39,794 bases of DNA from the NCBI GenBank assembly GCA_016200145.1, contig JACQFH010000368.1:1-39794 (forward strand), in the 5' to 3' direction. Below, piece by piece: positions 16,076 to 23,881 of the stretch. The notes below the pieces were generated by a model that did not search any database, was not told the origin of the DNA, and worked only from the letters and a program-made list of their open reading frames with translations. The number at the start of each line of letters is the position of its first letter. Position 1 is the first letter of the stretch. Position numbers and translations under genes: made by a program. Source of the stretch: Planctomycetia bacterium. GTDB taxonomy: Bacteria; Planctomycetota; Planctomycetia; Planctomycetales; Planctomycetaceae.

Positions 16076-19000
16076 CTACGGAAGTGTCAGAACCTCCAGG
16101 GCCACGAGCGAATGTCTGTGGCTGATGACGATCGGCAGCGTTTCGGGAGACTTCGCGGGCAGCCAGAAGTGATTTGCCGAATAAGGCCGGTTTCCGATTT
16201 CGCGGGGCAAGCCGCTGGCGCGACGCAACAAACGCCCGGTGCCGGCGGCCAGTTCGAAAAACTGAGAGCCGAATTGCACGACAAGTGACCGTTGGCCGCC
16301 ATCCGCCGAACAAAGTTGAATTCCTCCCGGGGCGATCGACGGTCCGTCAGGCGAGGTCCATGTCCAAAGCTCCTGCTGGACGCCGTCGATCGCGCGCAGG
16401 GCTCCGTTATTCCAGGCGATCAGCTCGTCGCGTCCATCGCCATCCAGATCGGCGACAGGCGACAAACCCATCACATTGTCGGCGACGGCTGCCGGGGAGT
16501 GCCACCGAACCGCGCCATCAGCTCCAATGACAGTCAGTCCGGTCCTCAGGGCGTCGTATTGGCCGACAAGCACGACTGAGGAACCATCGTTGTCTGCCAG
16601 ATCGGCCAACAATGGCACGGGCGTCGGAAGTTGCGCGTCGACTCCCTCCCAAGTGTGAAGAACTCTGGCCTTTCCGACGTCGGCGGCGAGAAGGATGACG
16701 GCATACCGCGGCGCGGCCGAGTCATTCTCGGTCGCCTGACGCTCGATGAGAACAATTTCCGACTTGCCATCGCCGTCGAGATCGCCGACAACCGGAAGAG
16801 GAACAAGGTCGAGGAACCTCGCCGCGTCGTTTCGTCCAATCTGAGTGGGCAAAGCATACGTCCACAACAATGCCCCGTCACTTCCGCTGCGCGCCTGAAT
16901 TTCGGCGGTGCAAGTCTGTGCATCGTCCAATCGTGGCACGACCAGAATCAGGTCGCTGCGTCCGTCTCCGTTAACGTCGGTTTGATTCGCGACATGTCGC
17001 GGTTGAGCGTGACGATCGAGCGGCTCTGTCTTGAGAGCGCCCTCAGTGAGGGGTGCGGCCCAGATGACCGAGCCCGTGGCTCCCTTCACGAGAGCCAGCC
17101 AATACTGAGCGCTCCTGTCGTCGTTCCCCCATTGCAGTTGGAAGCAACACAGAACTTCCGGCCGCTGATCTCCGTCGAGATCGACGGCTGTTCCGAACGT
17201 GTCATACGCGAACAGCAGCGACTTCGCCGCCTTGACCTGTTGAATAATCGGTTCGGGAACTGCGAACATGGGCGTATCCCACAAAATGTCCCCAGTCTCG
17301 GTAGAAACAGCCCGAAATGGGATTTCCATGGTCTTGTCCAAACGGGGGGCGGTATCGTGAAAGCGGTTTTGAAAGTAGCGAGCCAGAATGTCGGGAATTC
17401 CCCGGCCATCGAGGTCGCCGTGCGGCCCGGCCAGCACCTGATTGTTAAAGCTGGTCTGCGTGCGGATGCGGCGAACGATGCTGCCGTCGCGACCCGAATA
17501 GATTCGGGTCCACGCGTCGATTAAAGCGCCCGGTGGGCGCGTTTCCAGGAGGTCGGCGACACCGTCGCCGTCACAGTCGTGGATGGGGACGGCTCCGCCG
17601 GTCCTGCGCCAGAGTTCGCGCGGCGTGCCGCCCAGCGCCTGCACGCGATCGCCTTCGACCGTGTGGCGCCGATACCAGAGATCGATCAACCCGTCGCCAT
17701 CAAAGTCAGCCGGATAAGCCACATCGACATCCAGCAGCTTTTCGGTTTCGCGCTGCTGTTCCAGAGAGACGACGGCCAGTCGCTTCTCGTCCGGGTTTCC
17801 GTAACGCGAACGAGCAATCGACACCAATAAGTCCGGCCAGCCGCGGCTGCTCCGCGCCCACCAGGTCGCGCCGTCGAACCGACCTGCCAGCACCGACGGC
17901 ATGAACCCGCCCACATTGTCGTGGCGCCAGCGCGCCAACCGCTCTCCGTCGCGGCCTGAAAGCCCATCAACAAACAGGTCCATTCGATTCCATTCGCCGG
18001 ACTGAGAAGGACCGGTCGAAATGACTACGAGCTCGCGGTGCCCGTCGTCACTCACGTCGGGAGCGACCAGCAATTGACGAAATACGGGAGTTTGCCCTCC
18101 TGCCTGGTACAGAACGCGCGACCAGCGTCGTTTCCCGGATGTCCCGTCGAATACGTGGATCCCAAAACGGGAATCATTGTTCGCCACCGTTGCACGAGGA
18201 GAATCGACCACGCCCGGCATGACGATTTCGGGCCGTCCATCAAGTTCCAGATCGACGACCAGGGGCCAATTGGCAAATTGAGCGGCCTTTCGGAAGTGGT
18301 GCGCGTGGGCTGCATCCGCCGTCAACTCGATTCGTCGCGAGACGTTCTGTGTCCAGAGCACGCCCTTGGATTTCAGGTCCATGGCTGTCAACACGGCATC
18401 GCCTCGCGAGTCGTGAAACAGTAGAGCATCGGTGTTTCCATCCGCGTTGAGGTCAATCCACTGCGTCGCGTGCAGCAACAGGAACTGGCCGTCGGTATGG
18501 TGGACCTGTTCACTGAGCAGGAGAGGCCATTCGAAAGCACCCTCCAGCGGTGTTCCGGTCGACGCGCTCACCAGCAGCATCCGAGTCCCCAGATCGACGG
18601 AAACATGCGCCCGGCCGTCCAGAGTAACCAGGGCAGTCGTCGGGACGTGATCGGTCCCGTTACTGTTCGCTGCCCCCCGATCGACGTCGTATTGCCACAG
18701 TGAAGTTCCATCGCTGCCACGAATGGCTTCGATCCAAGTTCGCTGGGGGCTCTGAAACGTGGCGATCAAATCAGGACGTGCATCTCCGTCCACATCGGTG
18801 ACGAGCGGCTGACCGAGCACTCTGCGGCCATTCCCCACCTCGCTGCGAAATCTCCACAAGAGGCTGCCGTCTGCACCGGAGACGGCCAGCACCGAAGTGG
18901 CGTCTCGCAGCACCCAGACGAGATCGCCCGTTCCGTCGGCGTTCAAGTCGGGGGGAAGCGCTCGTTTGTTTGGCGGTTCGAGCTGGATGTTCGCGTCCCA

Positions 19001-20788
19001 CGTGGCACGCGCCAGTGGCTTGAGCAACTCCGGCGGATTCGCCGCGTTGAAGTTGCGTTCGAGCTCAATCAGTTGATCTGCCAGCGGTCGCTCCCAGACG
19101 ACATTCGTCGTGCGACCCTCCAACCGGCGGAGCATCGTCCGGCCGAATCGGCGTTCGAGCACAATTACGGCATCCTGATCTGCCAGGCGAATGACGTCAG
19201 CAAAGTCGGCCGGCCCGATCTGGATCGGCTTCCAAAGCTGCCGGTCCCGCAGGTCCACAGTGTATTCAGGACTCCATCCACGATCGACCGTAAGCAGTTG
19301 CGTCTGACTCCACTCGCCGGGAGCGGAAAATTGCACGCGATACTCGCCTGCCGGCAGTGGGACAAGCTGTTCGGTGGGTACCGTGAACGCCGGCACGACC
19401 AGTTCGCCGTGGTCGTTGCGCACCTCTGCCGTGAGCGGGTAACCATCGGTCTTCAGGCTGATTCGTCCAAGCTGCATCTCGTAGTAGGCGTGCCGGCCGA
19501 ACCACGCGCCTGTAGCAATGAGCAATGATGTGGCCGCCGTGGCGGCTGTGCGGATGAGCGTTTTGCGGTGTTTGCGAGCCAGCCGCAGCGCCTTCTCCAC
19601 AAGACCGAGCGGGCGGGCGACGATCGCTTCGCCGTCGAGATACCGCTGGAGATCGTCCGCCAGCGCTTTCGCGCTGTCGTATCTCCGGTGGGGCTCCTTT
19701 TCGAGGCACTTCAGGCAGATGGTTTCGAGGTCGCGCGGCACCGCCGCATTGAGTGCCCGCGGCGACACAGGTTCTTTTTCGAGCACCTGCAGCAGCGTAT
19801 CAACTGGACTGGCGGCCTGAAACGGGGGTCGCCCGGCCAGAAGGCAGTAAAGCAGTGCCCCCAGCGAATAAACATCGGCCAAGGGGCCGATCTCGGCCGT
19901 CCTGCCGGCAGCCTGTTCGGGCGGCATGTAACTGGGCGTTCCCAACACCTGACCGGTCACGGTCAACTGGGCCGGTGATTCGTCGTCTACCTCGCCGGTC
20001 CCCACGCGCTTGGCCAGCCCAAAATCGGTGATATGCGGCTCACCGGCGCGATCCATCAGGATATTGGCCGGCTTAAGGTCCCGATGAACGACTCCTTCCA
20101 CGTGTGCATAAGAGATGGCCCGAACCACTTTGAGGATGATCGCTGCCGCTTCACGAGGCGGCAGCACTTCGCGCGAAACGCGATGCGCCAGGCTCTCGCC
20201 GTCGATGAATGCCATCGTGAAGTAATGCTGCTGCTCGTGCTGACCGATCTCGAAAATCGGCACGATATGGGCATGCTCGAGTCTGGCCGCCGCCTGGGCT
20301 TCCGCGTAGAACCGCTTGATTTCCTCGTCGTTCGCCAACTGGCCGACGAGAATCATCTTGAGCGCCACAATCCGTTTGAGATTGGCCTGCCGCGCCTTGT
20401 AGACGACCCCCATCCCGCCGCGGGCGATCTCTTCGAGCAGCTCGTAGTCGCCGAAGTACCGGACGCGTATGCCGGGTTGCGGCGGCGGGGCCGACGTTCC
20501 CACGATCAACGTCGGCGTTTCCAGCAGCGCCGCGTGACTTTTGCCTTCGGTGTCGTCGTTCGCGGGCAACGGCTGTTGCCCCACGGCCGGTTTGTAGGGC
20601 GCGACGACGCGATCGAAACGTTCTTTGTCGCCGAAGAACTCCTCGAGTTGCGAGGCAAACTCGGGATGCCGCGCCACGAACTCCTGCCTGTCCGGTACCG
20701 TGCCGGCTTCAACCGCCTGCATGTACTCGGCCAGAACGGCATCGAGCCGGCTGTCCGAACCAGTCTGGTCGCTTCCAGAATTCGTCAC
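16076..20788 (-). CDS. Receptor-like Ser/Thr protein kinase with FG-GAP/VCBS-like repeats
   Basis: A 1570-residue protein. A short N-terminal region (1-105) has the motif REFVARHPEFASQLEEFF, common in planctomycete kinases. The kinase domain (about 110-390) is intact: glycine loop IARGGMGVVY (121-130), K144 in VALK, catalytic HRDLKPAN (D237), DFG (255-257) and the GTPSYMPPEQ activation-segment end. A membrane helix follows (about 410-430). The rest, over 1100 residues, is presumably outside the cytoplasm. It contains many D-x-D/N-x-D-G-x-x-D repeats (DLNADGTGDLVWV, DVDGDARPDLIATF, DLDGDGKSEIVLI, DLDGDGRDELIAW) typical of calcium-binding beta-propeller blades. It starts 3 bases after the ECF sigma gene, so the two are cotranscribed. 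Ligand and substrates are unknown. Confidence 0.96.
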   Translation of the reverse strand: MTNSGSDQTGSDSRLDAVLAEYMQAVEAGTVPDRQEFVARHPEFASQLEEFFGDKERFDRVVAPYKPAVGQQPLPANDDTEGKSHAALLETPTLIVGTSAPPPQPGIRVRYFGDYELLEEIARGGMGVVYKARQANLKRIVALKMILVGQLANDEEIKRFYAEAQAAARLEHAHIVPIFEIGQHEQQHYFTMAFIDGESLAHRVSREVLPPREAAAIILKVVRAISYAHVEGVVHRDLKPANILMDRAGEPHITDFGLAKRVGTGEVDDESPAQLTVTGQVLGTPSYMPPEQAAGRTAEIGPLADVYSLGALLYCLLAGRPPFQAASPVDTLLQVLEKEPVSPRALNAAVPRDLETICLKCLEKEPHRRYDSAKALADDLQRYLDGEAIVARPLGLVEKALRLARKHRKTLIRTAATAATSLLIATGAWFGRHAYYEMQLGRISLKTDGYPLTAEVRNDHGELVVPAFTVPTEQLVPLPAGEYRVQFSAPGEWSQTQLLTVDRGWSPEYTVDLRDRQLWKPIQIGPADFADVIRLADQDAVIVLERRFGRTMLRRLEGRTTNVVWERPLADQLIELERNFNAANPPELLKPLARATWDANIQLEPPNKRALPPDLNADGTGDLVWVLRDATSVLAVSGADGSLLWRFRSEVGNGRRVLGQPLVTDVDGDARPDLIATFQSPQRTWIEAIRGSDGTSLWQYDVDRGAANSNGTDHVPTTALVTLDGRAHVSVDLGTRMLLVSASTGTPLEGAFEWPLLLSEQVHHTDGQFLLLHATQWIDLNADGNTDALLFHDSRGDAVLTAMDLKSKGVLWTQNVSRRIELTADAAHAHHFRKAAQFANWPLVVDLELDGRPEIVMPGVVDSPRATVANNDSRFGIHVFDGTSGKRRWSRVLYQAGGQTPVFRQLLVAPDVSDDGHRELVVISTGPSQSGEWNRMDLFVDGLSGRDGERLARWRHDNVGGFMPSVLAGRFDGATWWARSSRGWPDLLVSIARSRYGNPDEKRLAVVSLEQQRETEKLLDVDVAYPADFDGDGLIDLWYRRHTVEGDRVQALGGTPRELWRRTGGAVPIHDCDGDGVADLLETRPPGALIDAWTRIYSGRDGSIVRRIRTQTSFNNQVLAGPHGDLDGRGIPDILARYFQNRFHDTAPRLDKTMEIPFRAVSTETGDILWDTPMFAVPEPIIQQVKAAKSLLFAYDTFGTAVDLDGDQRPEVLCCFQLQWGNDDRSAQYWLALVKGATGSVIWAAPLTEGALKTEPLDRHAQPRHVANQTDVNGDGRSDLILVVPRLDDAQTCTAEIQARSGSDGALLWTYALPTQIGRNDAARFLDLVPLPVVGDLDGDGKSEIVLIERQATENDSAAPRYAVILLAADVGKARVLHTWEGVDAQLPTPVPLLADLADNDGSSVVLVGQYDALRTGLTVIGADGAVRWHSPAAVADNVMGLSPVADLDGDGRDELIAWNNGALRAIDGVQQELWTWTSPDGPSIAPGGIQLCSADGGQRSLVVQFGSQFFELAAGTGRLLRRASGLPREIGNRPYSANHFWLPAKSPETLPIVISHRHSLVALEVLTLP

Positions 20789-20791
20789 GGC

Positions 20792-21388
20792 CTACTCCAA
20801 GTTCCTGAGTGACTCTCGCAATTGCTTGAGTCCCCGTTTGATCAGTCCCGCCACGGCCGCGGGACTGCGTCCCATCTCCTCGCCGATCTGTGCCAGCGAT
20901 CGCCCGTGCCAGTTCTGAAGCACGAGCGCCTCGCGCTGCGCGTCGGGCAACTGGCCGAGCGCGTCGGCTAACCGCACCGCCTGTTCATGACTGTGGGCCT
21001 TGTGACTCGGGGATGATTCCTGCGTCGTAAGCCACGAACCGAGCCGCAGGGACGATGTTTCCAATGCGGCCTCCAATGATCGCTCTCGCCCGATATCGCG
21101 TTTCGCGCGGCCCAGTCGCCGGAGCGCGTCGACCAGATTCCGCGCCAGAATCTGACGGAGCCACGCCGCCAGCTCCCCCGAATTCTGGCCCCGGAACTGT
21201 TGCCGTTTTTCGTGCGCGTCGAGGAGCGTCTGCTGGACGAGATCCGACGGGTCAAACTGGCCCCTGAGTTGCGACTGGAATTCCAGGCGCGCCAGTATCA
21301 GCAGATACTCGCGGTATCGTTCCAGTTGCGAATTTCGCTGCTCGTCGGTTCGGCCCATCGGCACAGCCTCTCCAGAGACAGACGCCAT
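20792..21388 (-). CDS. ECF-type RNA polymerase sigma factor linked to a Ser/Thr kinase
   Basis: Up to 198 residues. Region 2 (about 25-95) has DPSDLVQQTLLDAHEKRQQF and AAWLRQILARNLVDALRR. Region 4 (about 140-195) has LPDAQREALVLQNWHGRSLA with the helix-turn-helix MGRSPAAVAGLIKRGLKQLR. A GGAGAGG ribosome-binding site 8 bases before ATG 21358 favours a 188-residue product over the start at 21388. Sigma factors of this kind encoded directly before Ser/Thr kinase genes are known from planctomycetes (ECF-STK groups). The kinase is thought to replace a classical anti-sigma factor. No anti-sigma gene is seen here. The gene heads a minus-strand series running to 13765. Confidence 0.94.
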   Translation of the reverse strand: MASVSGEAVPMGRTDEQRNSQLERYREYLLILARLEFQSQLRGQFDPSDLVQQTLLDAHEKRQQFRGQNSGELAAWLRQILARNLVDALRRLGRAKRDIGRERSLEAALETSSLRLGSWLTTQESSPSHKAHSHEQAVRLADALGQLPDAQREALVLQNWHGRSLAQIGEEMGRSPAAVAGLIKRGLKQLRESLRNLE

Positions 21389-21680
21389 TCTTGCACGAAT
21401 TGGGCGCGAATTCTCTCATGAATTCCAGAGTTGCCGCCGGAAGTCCGGCAGCTCCTTGAACTTCCTCGCGTTTTGTGGAAACTGCGGGCGGGAAACACCA
21501 ATTGTTGCGACAGCAGGCGAACCTCCCACCTCGATCTACTATCCTAATTGCTTTGGGATGGGAGGATGGAAGATGGAGGATCGAAGATGGCGAGATGCGA
21601 ATACTGTCTGTCGCCATCCTCCATCTTCGATCCTCCATCCTCGCCTCACCCCTCTCGTTGTCCACTCACGGAGACGACCG
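21389..21680. other. Divergent promoter region between sigma factor and rtcB
   Basis: A 292-base spacer holding promoters for the sigma-kinase unit (minus) and rtcB (plus). Its right half is occupied by an inverted repeat made of GGAGGATGGAAGATGG-type words. No specific promoter boxes could be assigned by eye. Confidence 0.4.
21572..21639. repeat. Inverted repeat of the ATGGAGGAT word family
   Basis: A perfect 19-base inverted repeat (21572-21590 and 21621-21639) is separated by 30 bases and embedded in longer purine-rich and pyrimidine-rich runs of the words GGAGGATGG, GAAGATGG and ATCGAAG. It sits in the rtcB leader, ending about 40 bases before the start codon. This word type is another short dispersed element I associate with planctomycetes. 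As RNA it would form a strong hairpin in the 5' untranslated region. Confidence 0.75.
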
Positions 21681-23141
21681 ATGAAATCCGCATACACCGG
21701 GCCGCTCGAGCGGGTCAGCGAGTGCTGCTGGCGGATTCCAAAATCGTACAAGGCCGGTATGCGCGTCGACGGGCTGATCTATTCCAGCGAAGAGATGATC
21801 GAGCAGGTCAAGGGGGACCAGGCGCCCGAGCAGGTCGCCAACGTGGCCTTTCTGCCCGGCATTCAGGTCGCCAGCCTGGCCATGCCCGACATTCACTGGG
21901 GATACGGCTTTACGATCGGTGGCGTGTGCGCGACCGATCCGGCGGAAGGGGGCGTGATCTCGCCGGGCGGTGTCGGCTATGACATCAACTGCGGGGTGAG
22001 GCTGGTCCGGTCGAACCTGTTCTATCGAGACGTGAAACCTGAGTTGCAGAACCTGGTGGATGATCTGTTCACGCACGTGCCGACCGGCGTGGGGCGCTCG
22101 GGTAAGTACAAGTTCAACCGCAAAGAGCTCAGACGGCTGATGGAAGAGGGAGTTCCGTACCTGCTCTCGCGCGACCTGGCCGATCCCCACGACGTCGAAT
22201 TCGCCGAGGCGCACGGTCATCTCGACGGGGCCCAGCCCGACTCTGTCAGCGACCGGGCCGTCGAGCGGGGCTCCGACCAGTGCGGCACGCTCGGATCGGG
22301 AAACCACTTCATGGAAGTGCAGGTGGTCGACGCGGTGTTCGACGCCGAGGCAGCCGGCGTGATGGGGCTCGAAAAAGACATGGTCTGCGTGATGATCCAC
22401 TCGGGATCGCGAGGACTGGGTTACCAGGTCTGCGACGACGCACTCCACTCGCTGCGCGGCGTTCCCGAACGCTATGGTATCGCGTTGCCCGACCGGCAAC
22501 TGGCCTGTGCGCCGGTCGACAGCCCCGAAGGAAAAGCCTATATCGGTGCGATGCGGGCGGCGGCCAACTTTGCCTGGTGCAACCGGCAGCTTCTGCTGTG
22601 GCAGGCCCGCGAAGCGTTCGAGCGGGTGTTTGGACGCCCGTGGCGCGATCTCGACATGGACCTCGTTTACGACGTCGCCCACAACATTGCCAAGTTCGAA
22701 GAGCACCAGGTGCATGGCGTCGCCAAGCGGCTTTGGGTGCATCGCAAGGGAGCGACCCGCGCGTTTCCGCCGCAGCACGCCGAAATCCCTGAAAAGTACC
22801 GCGAGATCGGCCAGCCGGTCCTGATCCCGGGTGACATGGGGCGCGCAAGCTGGGTGCTGGTGGGCCGACAGGGAAGCATGGAGCAGACATTCGGCACCAC
22901 GTGCCACGGCGCAGGCCGGGCCATGAGCCGTACGGCGGCCGTCAAGCACGCCCAGGGCCGTCGCATCGACAAAGAGCTGGCCAGTCGCGGTGTGATCGCC
23001 CGCGCCCAGAGCTGGAAAGGTCTCGCCGAAGAGCAGCCCGCCGCCTACAAAGACGTCAACCTCGTCGTCGACGTGGTGCACCGCGCGGGACTGTCGCAGA
23101 AAGTGGCGCGGATGCGCCCGATTGGGGTGATCAAAGGGTAG
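21681..23141 (+). CDS. rtcB: RtcB RNA-splicing ligase
   Basis: A 486-residue GTP- and manganese-dependent RNA ligase that joins 2',3'-cyclic phosphate or 3'-phosphate ends to 5'-OH ends. Characteristic parts are present: MPDIHWGYGFTIGGV (D70, H72), GGVISPGGVGYDINCGVRL (metal ligand C104), CGTLGSGNHFMEVQ (H209), MIHSGSRGLG (H240), DVAHN (H334) and TCHGAGRAMSR, whose H409 is the expected guanylated histidine. ATG at 21681 is favoured by a GGAG site 7 bases upstream and by the family N-terminus. An in-frame ATG at 21456 would translate the hairpin repeat. No archease or rtcA gene is nearby. In bacteria the enzyme is linked to repair of cleaved RNA. Confidence 0.97.
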   Translation: MKSAYTGPLERVSECCWRIPKSYKAGMRVDGLIYSSEEMIEQVKGDQAPEQVANVAFLPGIQVASLAMPDIHWGYGFTIGGVCATDPAEGGVISPGGVGYDINCGVRLVRSNLFYRDVKPELQNLVDDLFTHVPTGVGRSGKYKFNRKELRRLMEEGVPYLLSRDLADPHDVEFAEAHGHLDGAQPDSVSDRAVERGSDQCGTLGSGNHFMEVQVVDAVFDAEAAGVMGLEKDMVCVMIHSGSRGLGYQVCDDALHSLRGVPERYGIALPDRQLACAPVDSPEGKAYIGAMRAAANFAWCNRQLLLWQAREAFERVFGRPWRDLDMDLVYDVAHNIAKFEEHQVHGVAKRLWVHRKGATRAFPPQHAEIPEKYREIGQPVLIPGDMGRASWVLVGRQGSMEQTFGTTCHGAGRAMSRTAAVKHAQGRRIDKELASRGVIARAQSWKGLAEEQPAAYKDVNLVVDVVHRAGLSQKVARMRPIGVIKG

Positions 23142-23182
23142 GTCAGACTTTCCAGTCTGACATGTCAGGCTGCAAAGCCTGA
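23142..23182. repeat. Pair of REP-like hairpins
   Basis: Two adjacent hairpins begin right after the rtcB stop. GTCAGACT/AGTCTGAC with a TTCC loop is at 23142-23161; TCAGGCT/AGCCTGA with a GCAA loop is at 23165-23182. They belong to the same word family as the REPIN-like element at 5822-5915. They occupy the 42-base gap between convergent genes and could act as a bidirectional transcription barrier, although no T tracts follow. Confidence 0.8.
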
Positions 23183-23183
23183 A

Positions 23184-23603
23184 CTACCACGTTTCTTCCC
23201 AGGAAGGGACGTAAACGATGGCGCGGCGGCCGGAGGCGAAGCGCTTCGGGGGAAAGGCGAGGATCCGCAAGCAGACGTCCTGGTCGCCGTACTGCCCCTC
23301 CACGGCGATGTGCGGCCCCAGTTCGTCGTCCTCTCCGATTTCATGGGCCTGCCACAACACGTTCTTGACGTCGGCGAACAGCTTCATGAGCCCCGGGACG
23401 TCGAGCGTAAAGCGGGACCGGCGGACTTCGCCGTCCTGCCCGCCCCCCACGATCTGCGTGCTGGAAGCAAACAACGTGATCTCCCAGACGCGATCGACGT
23501 AGCAGTAGTGACACCCGATCGGGGCGATCACGTCTGCCGGAATCATCAACAGCGCCGCCGAGTCGGCCAGTTCCTTCAGCCATGCGGGTGGGGACATGGG
23601 CAT
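23184..23603 (-). CDS. Hypothetical protein, soluble
   Basis: A 139-residue protein without signal sequence. It starts MPMSPPAWLKELADSAALLM and contains a Cys pair in GCHYCYVD, strands such as VWEITLFASSTQIVGG, and a C-terminal RILAFPPKRFASGRRAIVY. Coding character is good and the gene is compact against rtcB (convergent). No family recognised. It may be restricted to planctomycetes, which a search would decide. Confidence 0.75.
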   Translation of the reverse strand: MPMSPPAWLKELADSAALLMIPADVIAPIGCHYCYVDRVWEITLFASSTQIVGGGQDGEVRRSRFTLDVPGLMKLFADVKNVLWQAHEIGEDDELGPHIAVEGQYGDQDVCLRILAFPPKRFASGRRAIVYVPSWEETW

Positions 23604-23881
23604 TTTCGCATGCGATTCCTGGGGCCCTATCGGAAAGTCAAACGACGACGTCGTGGCTTGGGCCGACTGCGCGTAGTGTGTTCAACCGCCTCCGTGCGCA
23701 CTCTGCGCGTGGCATTCGCTGCGCTCCGGTCATGCAAACCCGATGCCTGTCATGTGGCGAAAATGCACCATACACAACTCTCAAGCCGGCCGTGACTTGC
23801 GTGAAGCCGCCACGGCGCGTCGCCGGCCGTGTTAAGTCTCTGCAACATCGGCGCTGTCAGGCCGTCAAGGCTCTGTAACGA
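23604..23881. other. Intergenic region, nothing recognised
   Basis: A 278-base gap between the 139-residue gene and the leuS stop, both on the minus strand. No credible gene, terminator or RNA was seen. Small open frames on either strand read as non-coding. Confidence 0.4.

Noticed and set aside
21456-21680. Extended N-terminus for RtcB
   Set aside because: The extension is encoded by a dispersed inverted repeat, and ATG 21681 has a good ribosome-binding site and the family N-terminus.
21666-23081. 471-codon minus-strand frame opposite rtcB, and a 551-codon frame opposite the TPR gene (27999-29654)
   Set aside because: Both are mirror frames produced by GC-rich codon usage; no recognisable motifs and no ribosome-binding sites.
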